NCBI GenBank assembly: GCA_028554795.2
Contig: JAPYKE020000279.1
Coordinates: 186,001 to 250,000 of the forward strand
From: Sinohyriopsis cumingii
Taxonomy: Eukaryota; Mollusca; Bivalvia; Unionida; Unionidae
Reading direction: 5' to 3'
Length of the DNA stretch: 64,000 bases
Positions 55,213-64,000 of the stretch are shown piece after piece. A program made the position numbers and the translations under genes. Below the pieces are notes generated by a model that saw only the letters and a list, made by a program, of their open reading frames with translations, did no database searches and was not told the origin of the DNA. Numbering within the stretch: the stretch's first letter is position 1; each line of letters opens with the position of its first letter.

Positions 55213-55245
55213 GTTGGATTAGTATCCAAATATAGAAATTTTAGG
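55213..55245. other. 33-bp segment present only in U4
   Basis: In the other units catctgg joins directly to tctaa. The segment is bounded by a GG that could have served as microhomology for a deletion. Insertion here or loss elsewhere cannot be decided from the site alone. Confidence 0.85.
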
Positions 55246-55842
55246 TCTAAATATTATTTGCATTTTGGTAGATTTAGAACAATATTTAATATAGTACATA
55301 TACATATTTTAACACAGCCGTATAGCAGTGTTGGAGACAAACCAAGATAAGGATACATATTCTCTCTCCAATATTGATGGGATTTGTACCTGCGCACAAC
55401 GTTATGTGAAGATGCATCATTCAATCCTTGGCGACTTTAAAATGCCGACTACAAATCTTCAGTAATTCATTGAAGACGGTTTATAACATCATATACTAGA
55501 AAAGGGTGCGACGTCCTAATTACAATAATGTACATTAAGGCTAACCTCAAGTATAAAAAGGATTGATTGATTGATTGATTGTTTGTTTTTTAACGGCGCA
55601 TCAGCACTGTTAGGCTATTTAGCGCCAAACAAAGTGTTATTTGTATAATCTTTTAAAACTTATTAAAGGTCCTATATCGACCAGCGATATAAAAGAACAA
55701 ATGGTTGAAATTAAAAACGGTAAGATGGTAACGGTGCAAAATAAAGCTTCCCGATCAACGGGAAATGTAGAAAAGATGAATAAGTATTAAAATGGGACGG
55801 TATATATATTGCATAAAACTGCACAAGGTGATAGCATAAAAG

Positions 55843-56718
55843 TCAGAGTTTAGAGTAAATATTTACGGCTTTCAGGAACTCTATAATACGAGTGATGTTT
55901 ACAGTATCAAAAAGTTCTTTCATGCCATGCACTTTGTAATAACGATCGCGCGTAGGTTGTAGGTCAAAGCACTCTATCATAAAGTGCTTGACAGTGAATG
56001 GTTCATTGCAAGAAACGCACTCTGGTGGGTCTTCACCTTTTAGTATGTGGGTGTGGGTGATAGAAGTATGACCAATTCGGATTCTTGCTATGACTATCTC
56101 CTCCCTACGAATGGTTCTGTAGGAAGGAGTCCATTCTCCTAGAGTTGGCTTGATTGCATGAAGTTTGTTATTCACGGCATCATTCCATGATGCCTGCCAC
56201 TTCTGACGAAAGAACTTTCTGATACAAGGTTTAAAATCAGTATATGGTATTTTAAAATCAGATGGTTCTTGAGTAAGGGCCATTTTAGCAGCGCGATCTG
56301 CTTTTTCGTTACCTTTAATGCCAATGTGGCTAGGTAACCAACAGTATATTATATTGTGGGAGACACTCAGCTCGGCATCTTTGAAGAGTATGTTTTTTAA
56401 TAATGGGTTCTCCAGTTTTCTATTGTGTAGTGACTGGAGTCCTGATAGCGAATCGGAGAATATGATACTGTTTAAAATATGTTTCTTTTCTATATGTTGC
56501 AGAGCAAGGTCTATTGCTCTGATTTCGGCTGTAAAAATTGATGCTCCATTTGGTAAACGAACTTGCGTTGTATGATTTCCACAAACAAAGGCTGCAGCAA
56601 CCTTTTCCTCATCCTTTGATCCTTCAGTGTAAATTCTGGTGTAGTTTTTAAATTCGGTGAGGAGTTCATCGTAAGAGTTGTGGAAGATAGAAGGGTTTGT
56701 TTCGGATTTTTTTTCCAT
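55843..56718 (-). CDS. LINE ORF2 RNase H and C-terminal segment (copy L5)
   Basis: 291 codons, with Ser at residue 219 (Tyr elsewhere). Glu at residue 32 again. Confidence 0.85.
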   Translation of the reverse strand: MEKKSETNPSIFHNSYDELLTEFKNYTRIYTEGSKDEEKVAAAFVCGNHTTQVRLPNGASIFTAEIRAIDLALQHIEKKHILNSIIFSDSLSGLQSLHNRKLENPLLKNILFKDAELSVSHNIIYCWLPSHIGIKGNEKADRAAKMALTQEPSDFKIPYTDFKPCIRKFFRQKWQASWNDAVNNKLHAIKPTLGEWTPSYRTIRREEIVIARIRIGHTSITHTHILKGEDPPECVSCNEPFTVKHFMIECFDLQPTRDRYYKVHGMKELFDTVNITRIIEFLKAVNIYSKL

Positions 56719-58192
56719 CGTGTAGCGTAAAACGTACTTTTGGTTGTTTAATTAGCCAGGGTGGTGTTTCGGAGATGGATGTTTTTTGAATTTTAGAAAG
56801 ATCTATATTTGTAGTGTCAAGGCTGGATGATATTCTAATGCCAAAGGAAGGTATGGCGTTTGGTTTATTTTCGTATAAAGTTTTGTATTTGGGTTGAAAA
56901 ACAGCCGAAAAAGCAGGATTCAGAGGGTTTGATTTTAATTTGAGAGCATACTGTGCGGAAAGCATTTCTCTACGATGCGATAACGGTGGTTCATTCGCCT
57001 CAGCTAGAAGGCTTTCACACGGGGATGTTTTAAATGCTCCCAGAGCCAGTCTTATTCCTTGATGATGAATTGGATCAAGCATTTTAAGATACGATTTTCT
57101 GGCTGAACCATACACAACGCAACCATAGTCCAGTTTGGAGCGAATAAACGTTCTGTATAAATTTAGGATGACTTTTCTATCAGCACCCCAGTCAGTGTGC
57201 GCTACTACTTTAAGTAGGTTAAGTGCTTTTAAGCATTTAGCTTTTAAGTTCTTTAGGTGTGGAATAAAGGTCAGTTTTCTGTCAAAGATTATACCTAATA
57301 ATTTGGTTTCCTCAACAACTGGAATAGGTGTTCCATCCAGCGTGAGGTTCGGTTCATCGTGATGTTTTCGTAACTGACAGAAATGCATGCATACAGTTTT
57401 TAAATTCGAGAATTTGAAACCGTTTGCATTGGCCCAATTTTGAATTTTGTTTATATTTTGCTGCAGTTGTCTTTCAATTGTATGCATGTGCTTTGACCGA
57501 TAACATATTAGAAAATCATCAACGTATAAAGAGCAATCCACACCAGGAGTCAAACACTTGGTGATGCTATTAATTTTGATGTTAAAGAGCGTCACAGATA
57601 AAATACTGCCCTGGGGCACACCCATCTCTTGCTCGTGCAGATCGGAGAGGGTAGAGCCCACTCGTACTTTGAATTCTCTGTCTGAGAGGAAGTTGGATAT
57701 GAAAGAGGGCAGACGGCCTTTTCGACCTAGATCGTTCAGGTCATTTAGTATCCCGTACTTCCATGTCGTGTCATAGGCCTTTTCTAAATCAAAGAAAACC
57801 GCTACTAAATGTTCTTTCTTAATAAATGCATCGCGAATAAATGTTTCCAGTCTAACCAGATGATCATTGGTGCTCCGGCCATATCGAAAGCCACTTTGGA
57901 AAGGAGATATTAAATTGTTAGTTTCCAAATACCAGACAAGCCGAGAACTGATCATTCGTTCCATTGTTTTGCACACACAGCTTGTGAGTGCAATTGGTCG
58001 ATAGCTGTTGGGGTCTTCGCTATCTTTACCGGGTTTGGGGACTGGTATTACAGTTGCTTCTTTCCAGATTTTTGGTACATTACCAGTAATCCATAAATCA
58101 TTGAAGAGTTTCAAAAGAGATGTTAAAGATGATTCTGGAAGGTGTTTCAAAAACTGGTAATGTATTTCGTCAGGCCCAAGCGGAAGTATCAT
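56666..58192 (-). CDS. LINE ORF2 reverse transcriptase segment (copy L5)
   Basis: 508 codons. Pro at residue 52 gives the canonical P-x-P-K-P-G motif, probably the ancestral state; Asn at residue 263 is private. Confidence 0.88.
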   Translation of the reverse strand: MILPLGPDEIHYQFLKHLPESSLTSLLKLFNDLWITGNVPKIWKEATVIPVPKPGKDSEDPNSYRPIALTSCVCKTMERMISSRLVWYLETNNLISPFQSGFRYGRSTNDHLVRLETFIRDAFIKKEHLVAVFFDLEKAYDTTWKYGILNDLNDLGRKGRLPSFISNFLSDREFKVRVGSTLSDLHEQEMGVPQGSILSVTLFNIKINSITKCLTPGVDCSLYVDDFLICYRSKHMHTIERQLQQNINKIQNWANANGFKFSNLKTVCMHFCQLRKHHDEPNLTLDGTPIPVVEETKLLGIIFDRKLTFIPHLKNLKAKCLKALNLLKVVAHTDWGADRKVILNLYRTFIRSKLDYGCVVYGSARKSYLKMLDPIHHQGIRLALGAFKTSPCESLLAEANEPPLSHRREMLSAQYALKLKSNPLNPAFSAVFQPKYKTLYENKPNAIPSFGIRISSSLDTTNIDLSKIQKTSISETPPWLIKQPKVRFTLHDGKKIRNKPFYLPQLLR

Positions 58193-58647
58193 GGGCCTTA
58201 TCTAAAGCCTCCCTAAGCTCCGATAGTGAGAACAATTGATTATAACTTTCCGAGTTGTTGGATGTGAATTTTAAACGTGACTTTTCTTTTTGAGTTTTAA
58301 GTTTTCGGAAGGCTTCTGAATAATTAGATGATGTGGAATTTTTCGAGAAACTGTCAGCAAGAATATTTGCAATGTCACGTTTTGAACTAAAGTTGTTATT
58401 GTTCAGTGTCAGATGTCGGAGAGGGTTTTGTTTTCTCTTTCCGTTTATTTTGCGTATAGTGTCCCAAACTTTCTTAACAGAGGAACGAGAGTTTAAAGAA
58501 GAAACATATTTCTTCCATGATGCTCTTTTACTTTCTTTGATTGTGCGGCGAGCTTTGGCCCGGACAATGCGATATATATTTAAGTTTTCGGGCGTCGGGT
58601 GATTATTGAATTTTTTTAATGCTTCTCGGCGTTGCAGTATGGCTTCC

Positions 58648-59526
58648 TTACAATTCCTTAGTGAGCCAAGGTTTTAGGGTTCTTATACAGTTTGTTGAGG
58701 ACTTGGGGATAGATTCTTCTGCAATGGCGGTTAAAATAGATGTAAAATGCTGAATGGGATCGTTAACATTGAAAACTGTATCCTCATTCAGCCTAGTTTT
58801 ACAGAGTGTTTCGAACTTGGCCCAGTCGGCCTTCTTTAAATTCCATTGTGGAATTACTTCATCAATTGTAGAGTTATGATTTACAAGGGAGATTGGGAAG
58901 TGATCGCTGCTGTGAAGGTCATCAGCGACCTTCCATTCATAGTCCAAAAGCAGCGAAGGAGAACAAATTGTCAAATCGATGCATGTGTATGTACCCGTGC
59001 CTGGGTGTAAATATGTAGGTGTTTTGGTATTATATAGACACAGATCGTGTCTAGAAATAAGGTCTTCAACTTTGTGAGCTCTGTCACTTATATGATTCGA
59101 TCCCCATAAAATGTTATGGGCATTAAAATCCCCGAGTAAAACAAATGGCGTGGGAAGCTGTTGAACAAGGTCGTCTAATTCGTTTGGTACTAGGTTAGTG
59201 TTTGGTGGTAAGTAAATAGAGCAAAATGTAATCACTCGATGTAGAGTGACGCTTACAGCAATGGCTTGTAAATTGGTATTTAAATGAATGAAGCTATGAG
59301 GAGCTCTGTTGTTCACAATAACAGAAACTCCTCCTGATGCCCTATCAACATTTGGAGAGCAGGTGTTAAACAGGGAGTAGTTTTTAAATGTGATATTGTC
59401 CGTATCTTTCAAGAATGTTTCTTGAAGGCATAGTACCGCAGGATCATGTTCGTTTAAAAGCAGGAGAATATCATTGTAATTTGCTTTAAGTTCTCGACAA
59501 TTCCATTGTATGATAGTGTTTTTCAT
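58648..59526 (-). CDS. LINE ORF2 AP-type endonuclease segment (copy L5)
   Basis: 292 codons. Leu185 shared with L4. Private changes G12E next to the catalytic Asn motif, and A126T. Confidence 0.87.
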   Translation of the reverse strand: MKNTIIQWNCRELKANYNDILLLLNEHDPAVLCLQETFLKDTDNITFKNYSLFNTCSPNVDRASGGVSVIVNNRAPHSFIHLNTNLQAIAVSVTLHRVITFCSIYLPPNTNLVPNELDDLVQQLPTPFVLLGDFNAHNILWGSNHISDRAHKVEDLISRHDLCLYNTKTPTYLHPGTGTYTCIDLTICSPSLLLDYEWKVADDLHSSDHFPISLVNHNSTIDEVIPQWNLKKADWAKFETLCKTRLNEDTVFNVNDPIQHFTSILTAIAEESIPKSSTNCIRTLKPWLTKEL

Positions 59527-59588
59527 TATAAATTTAAATGAAAGATTGTGGAGCTAGGTTAGACCTTTCGCAGAGGGAATTTGTTTTG

Positions 59589-59882
59589 TTATTTATCTGG
59601 AGGAAGTACGGGGGTGAATTTTTTGTTTGTAGGTCTGGCGTTCCCTTGAGCGCATGGAGCAGATTCTTCTGCATCCATGCTCTCAATGTCTCCAAACCTG
59701 TTATAAAGTTTGATGGGGTCATCTGACCCCTTTTGTTGCCTGTTTCCATGAGATTTATTTTTGTTTTTTGGTGATTTAGGTTGCTGGGTATTGCTGAATG
59801 TAGTTTGTGTAGATGCCGTGTTTCTCTGTGATTGGTAATGAGGGGTGTTTGAGCTTGGTGTTGAATCGGGTGCTTCTGTTTG
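59589..59882 (-). pseudogene. LINE ORF1 C-terminal remnant (copy L5)
   Basis: Same remnant and break point as L1-L3. Confidence 0.85.
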
Positions 59883-59980
59883 ATGGTTCCCTTGCTGTCA
59901 CTTCATTCAAAGGGTGTTGGAACTCTATTCATCACCATGGACACATTCAGAGTGTACCTTTTCATCAGAGAGAATGCAGT

Positions 59981-60019
<39 letters not shown>
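59981..60019. repeat. TAA microsatellite, 13 repeats (U5)
   Basis: Intermediate between U1-U3 and U4. Confidence 0.95.
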
Positions 60020-60102
60020 TAGAACTTTGTATAGCGCCTCATCTTTAGAAGCTCTAAGCGCTTTACAATATTAGACAACACCTATAAGATAAAAAAAACA
60101 TA

Positions 60103-60402
60103 TAATGAAATGATTACAAAAACAAACACCATGAAATTAGAAAACATAAAAAACATGCTGAAAATATATAAGGTAGGAAACATTATTAGGCTTTAAGTTT
60201 GTTCTTGCAGTCGAAAGAAGTGAGTTTCGAGAGCACTCTTGAATGGGATCATTAATGAAATGATTACAAAAACAAACACCATGAAATTAGAAAACATAAA
60301 AAACATGCTGAAAATATTTAAGGTAGGAAACATTATTAGGCTTTAAGTTTGTTCTTGCAGTCGAAATAAGTGAGTTTTGAGAGCACTCTTGAATGGGATC
60401 AC
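60103..60402. repeat. 150-bp tandem duplication (U5)
   Basis: Two copies as in U1-U3. Confidence 0.9.
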
Positions 60403-62236
60403 TGTGTCTTTGTGTCTAAGTTCAGTGGGCAATTCATTCGACGTTGCTGGGCCCTGGTATGCAAAAGAACGCTGTCCATATGTCTTTGTTTTCAAAGTGG
60501 GAATAATGAGTATAAATTATTTAGTTATAAATATTTTGTAAGGATCAAATAGACCGCACACAACAACTCCTTCGTAAATGGGTTAGAATTCTCGACCACC
60601 GGCATCTAGGTAGAATAAGAGATTTGATTATTGTGACAGTGGGCAAAAATATATAAAGTATGCTAAATAATGTACTCAGAGAATTTCCTTCTATTGAGTG
60701 TTGTTCACGTTAACGCCGTTATCGATCGATACACTGATTTTGATTTTGGTATTATTTATATTTTTCTGTGCATATAGCCATATAAAAATTCGTTACATGT
60801 GAAAAGTGATGATATTTAGTGCGTGTAGACAATTTTGAATGATATGAAAGTCCAAGAGATGGAAGCTTACTAAAACAAGGTTAAGTAGATTGAGTTTATG
60901 ACATGAATCGTTTCTCATTTAGTTGCATCTCAGTTAGTGATAACGAATATCTTAAGCTGACTATAGTCGTATGACATGAACTGACTGGACATTCCTTTCC
61001 ACTGCCATTTGTTTTTCTTCAGGTTGAAACAATAGATACATTAATTGAGAAAAGGAAGGAATGATTGTAATTTATAAAAGGAAATATAAATGCATTGATT
61101 CCGGTTTAATAATAAATTAGTGATGTATATGTTCTTTTAAATGGTAATACAGACAAATGCAGTATAGTTGTTATACAAATAGTAATTAAATATATTTAAT
61201 AGATCAAAAGATCAAAATGAGCATTTCAATATTTCTTATTCCCATACCAAAAAGCGAAATTTTTTAGAATGTTTTTGGAAGTAAGCAAAGGGCTTCGAAT
61301 CTCATTGATCAGACAGTATTTGTAGCTAAAAGCAGGTAGAAATTAGACAAATTTTGAACTTTGAAATGTGATGGTATTGGGTCAACAATTTGGCCTCATT
61401 ACTATCTCAGTGATTCCTATGTCTTTTTTTTCAATCCACAATGCCTAACAAGAAACTTAGATAACTAGGCGCTGAAATCGGTTTACTCTCTCTCTCTCTT
61501 TCTCCTCCGTGTGCTGAACGCACCCATACCTTCTAAGACTAAAAATTCACTCTAGCTTTGAGTTTTTGTACAGTTCCTTTGTATATGGCGCTTCGAACTG
61601 TTCTTAGATATCAAACAAATACTTACAAAATTACCCGTGTGAAATATAAAATAACCGCATTGTTGACGGATAAATTTAAGAGGACAAGCGGAATACCATT
61701 GATGCACCTTCTGCTGTTAATCCATTTTTGTTCATCGTATTTCGTCATTACTGCCATTCATAAGTTGCATACATTTGGTCCATTATATCAATCAATAGTC
61801 AGATCTTTCATACTAAGCAAAAAAGTAGGATATGTTTCCAGAGTAACGTCGAAAATTAGCACTGTCTGAATCAACATGCAAAACAAGCCGCAATCAAGCT
61901 GAAATATGAATCAAAGGCTTTTTATGGTACAGTTTAATAAGGACATTTCTTAATTTTCGCCAACCCAAAAGTGTGCCGCACTAAGTTTTCAACGTTATAG
62001 TACATCATAAATATAGTGAATATTTACGAGAATTTGAAGTAGTTAGTTTTAAGATAGACATACTGATACATATTGGAGTAGTAGCACTCTGGCGACAACA
62101 ATGACGCTCGGGCGACAATGGGAACTAACATTACGCCTCTAGTTTGAAAACTAACACTCCCTCGTCAATTTAACATGAACCATATGTTTAACATTAGTAT
62201 GACATTCTGACCTCAAGGGAAAGGATAATGTTGAAC

Positions 62237-63153
62237 ATGTCCATGTGTTAAATGAGCATCAGTATTTACAAAGGGGAAATGCAATGTTCAAACCACGTCT
62301 ACTAACCAATGCAAACTTTTGACTGAGCAACATACATTCATCTTCTGAGTCACACCAACATTTACTAACCATCACGCCGCTTAAACTCACCAGCACCTAA
62401 TCTCCACTTGAACAACACATACTCACGAACATGCCGTTTTGGTTGCCCAAACCCAAACTTATTAATAAACGACAAAGCAATGGGATGCTAACACATACAC
62501 ACAACCATCCATGAAAGGGTAGAAATGATCATGCACACACATCAACAGAAGCAGCCATGAATAGCAGTACTGCTCATATACTGTATATAGAAACATATTT
62601 AATTACTATCGTACATCTAGTGAAAGGAAAGAAATATGTAGGAGTGCTTTCATATATATACAAAGTTACTAATATATCTCTAAAGGGTAAGATTATCCAT
62701 TCACTATGCACACAAACTTGCTACCACACTAAAGGCAACGGGCACTCATACACAAAACACATATAGTTATATCCTGATTTGAGTGGGACGTCGTTTAGGC
62801 CACCAAGTTAATAGTAATTCCTACGCATTATTTGTACTACATAAAACCCACCTTGGATAAGAAAAGAACATATTTAGAAGGAACTGACATGGCCGTTCTG
62901 AAGTATTGGTTGCATCAAAATCAATGAAAGATATCCAGTATTCGACAGCAGTGTCTTGGTATTTAATCGGAACTATACAGTATTGTGCTGACATGCTATT
63001 ACACCGAATGCATACAGACATACATAATGATTGTAGAGAATTATGTCACCAACAGAAAACGTAGTACTTAAACAAATGACCCCAAACTTAGATAATCTGA
63101 TTATAAGAGGTAATTCTGGAGTTGTTTAATACATTTCGAGTATCCATAGTCGA
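62237..63153. repeat. Direct repeat A (U5), 917-bp variant
   Basis: Shares the short variant with A of U3 and with U4, and the T of A2/A3 at 62916. Confidence 0.92.
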
Positions 63154-64000
63154 CTCCATGGACTGCTTGAGGGCCGAATGAGGCCTTGCTCTAGCATTTC
63201 ATCCAATATTGCTTTTACCTCTTTCCGTTGCGCGAAAGGTATTCTATATGGCCGTTGTTTAATTGGTGTCTCCGAAGTTGTCTTTATACTGTGAGTTAAG
63301 ATGTTTGTTCGACCAGGCCTAGTTGTTAGAACATCCTGAAATTCATTGCAAAGATTTCTAATATCCTCTCGTTGGTCTTTTGTCAAGTTTACCCCCAGCT
63401 TAACGCCAGCATCACCTTCACCTGCTCTTGGAGGAAAGTCAATATCCACACCATCGTTCTCGTCTGCCTTCGTCGCCAGCAGCACAGCACGCTTGTATCC
63501 ACGCAGCAAGTTTATATGATAGGTAACTGTACCGCGCCTACCGGGTACAGATACCTGGTAGTTAACATCGTTTACCTTCCGGACCACACGATAAGGTCCC
63601 TGCCATTGTGCCTTCATCTTGGACGAACTTGATGGCAAGAGAATGAGGACTTCATCTCCAGGACTGAATTCTCGTGTTTTCGTGTGACGATCATACAGTG
63701 CCTTGATTTTCTTTTGGCGATCCAACAGATTATCTTTGACAAGAGCCCCGATGTCAGCCAACTTCTCACGCATTTTCACAACATTCTCCACAGTTGACTT
63801 CCTTACATCTTCCTCTCCTGTAAACAAGCCTTGTAAAATCTGCATTGGCCCCCTAACTGGCCAACCATACATCTCTAAGGGTGCAAATCCAGTTTCCTCA
63901 TGTGGGACTTCGCGGTATGCAAACAACAAAAATGGCAACATCTCATCCCATTCATTCTTGTTGTCTATACAGAACTTCCGCAACATTGACTTCAAGGTCC
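63126..64000 (-). CDS. Gypsy polyprotein, integrase C-terminus to RT start, partial (copy G5)
   Basis: Corresponds to residues from about 630 to 920 of the G1 frame, entering from beyond the window. Asn at residue 702 (His elsewhere) and canonical Gly at 902. The apparent start inside the window is only the edge cut. Confidence 0.87.
   Translation of the reverse strand, partial: TLKSMLRKFCIDNKNEWDEMLPFLLFAYREVPHEETGFAPLEMYGWPVRGPMQILQGLFTGEEDVRKSTVENVVKMREKLADIGALVKDNLLDRQKKIKALYDRHTKTREFSPGDEVLILLPSSSSKMKAQWQGPYRVVRKVNDVNYQVSVPGRRGTVTYHINLLRGYKRAVLLATKADENDGVDIDFPPRAGEGDAGVKLGVNLTKDQREDIRNLCNEFQDVLTTRPGRTNILTHSIKTTSETPIKQRPYRIPFAQRKEVKAILDEMLEQGLIRPSSSPWSRLWILEMY
63154..64000 (-). mobile_element. 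Gmr1-like Gypsy fragment, copy G5 (cut by window end)
   Basis: Same RT break next to repeat A as in the other units. Confidence 0.9.

Larger units (their letters stand above)
44281..56116. repeat. Tandem unit U4 (short, ancestral-looking: full-length LINE, no Gypsy)
   Basis: Relative to U1-U3 it has 1780 extra bases at 48047-49826 (LINE 5' part, target-site duplication and flank), one rather than two copies of the 150-bp segment, no Gypsy fragment and only one copy of the ~919-bp repeat. It also has a longer TAA tract (23 repeats) and CT tract (23 repeats), and a 33-bp extra segment at 55213-55245. Confidence 0.93.
55563..59882 (-). mobile_element. I/Nimb-like LINE, 5'-deleted copy L5
   Basis: Target sequence 55549-55562 at the 3' side; shared break at 59882. 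Confidence 0.92.
1..64000. repeat. Tandem array of ~14.75-kb units (macrosatellite-like), 4 complete units and 1 partial
   Basis: The sequence at position 1 recurs at 14755, 29517, 44281 and 56117, and everything between recurs in the same order and orientation. Spacings are 14754, 14762, 14764 and 11836 bp. The first three differ mainly in a CT microsatellite; the short one reflects three structural differences in U4. The LINE sits at the same target site in every unit, so the copies arose by segmental tandem duplication. Unit boundaries used here are arbitrary because the original duplication endpoints cannot be seen. Confidence 0.97.
56117..64000. repeat. Tandem unit U5 (standard type, cut by window end)
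   Basis: Returns to the standard structure: LINE 5' deletion, 150-bp duplication, and repeat A followed by Gypsy. It shares EN residue L185 with U4 and alone has the canonical Pro at RT residue 52. It runs out of the window inside the Gypsy integrase region. Confidence 0.93.

Overview
The window is animal (eukaryotic) DNA, not bacterial. It has no operons or ribosome binding sites. Nearly all recognisable coding sequence belongs to two retrotransposons in an AT-rich background with TAA and CT microsatellites. The element types and the repeat style suggest an invertebrate, perhaps aquatic or mollusc-like; that placement is inference only.

The dominating structure is a head-to-tail tandem array of one unit of about 14.75 kb. 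Taking the window start as an arbitrary boundary, the units are U1 1-14754, U2 14755-29516, U3 29517-44280, U4 44281-56116 (only 11836 bp) and U5 56117-64000 (cut by the window). By eye U1 and U2 differ at only about ten bases outside microsatellites. Each standard unit holds, left to right: (1) a minus-strand LINE of the I/Nimb type (RNase H, reverse transcriptase, endonuclease, remnant of ORF1) whose 5' end has been deleted; (2) a TAA microsatellite with an interspersed-repeat-like block that includes a 150-bp tandem duplication; (3) non-coding DNA; (4) a 919-bp direct repeat A; (5) a minus-strand Ty3/Gypsy fragment with the pol order protease-integrase-reverse transcriptase (Gmr1-like), complete from its 5' LTR to the very start of RT and then broken; (6) direct repeat B, a second copy of A; (7) about 2.5 kb with a CT microsatellite and some exon-like segments, up to the LINE target site.

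U4 is the key to the history. It lacks the LINE 5' deletion, the 150-bp duplication and the Gypsy/A-B duplication all at once. It therefore carries the only full-length LINE (43727-49463, with a perfect 14-bp target-site duplication), the only intact ORF1, an empty Gypsy site, and a 92-codon exon-like open frame (49509-49787) that is deleted from the other units. Diagnostic variants (canonical residues in U4/U5, derived ones in U1-U3) agree that U4 is the older form.

The LINE ORF2 carries the same three one-base frameshifts in every copy I could compare, so it was dead before the array grew: the units multiplied by tandem duplication, not by retrotransposition. The Gypsy fragment keeps its 5' LTR, a tRNA-Leu-type primer binding site and a 920-codon Gag-protease-integrase frame, interrupted upstream only by one in-frame stop. 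No cellular gene is identified with confidence. The + strand exon-like segments W, X, Y and Z are offered as a tentative gene remnant.
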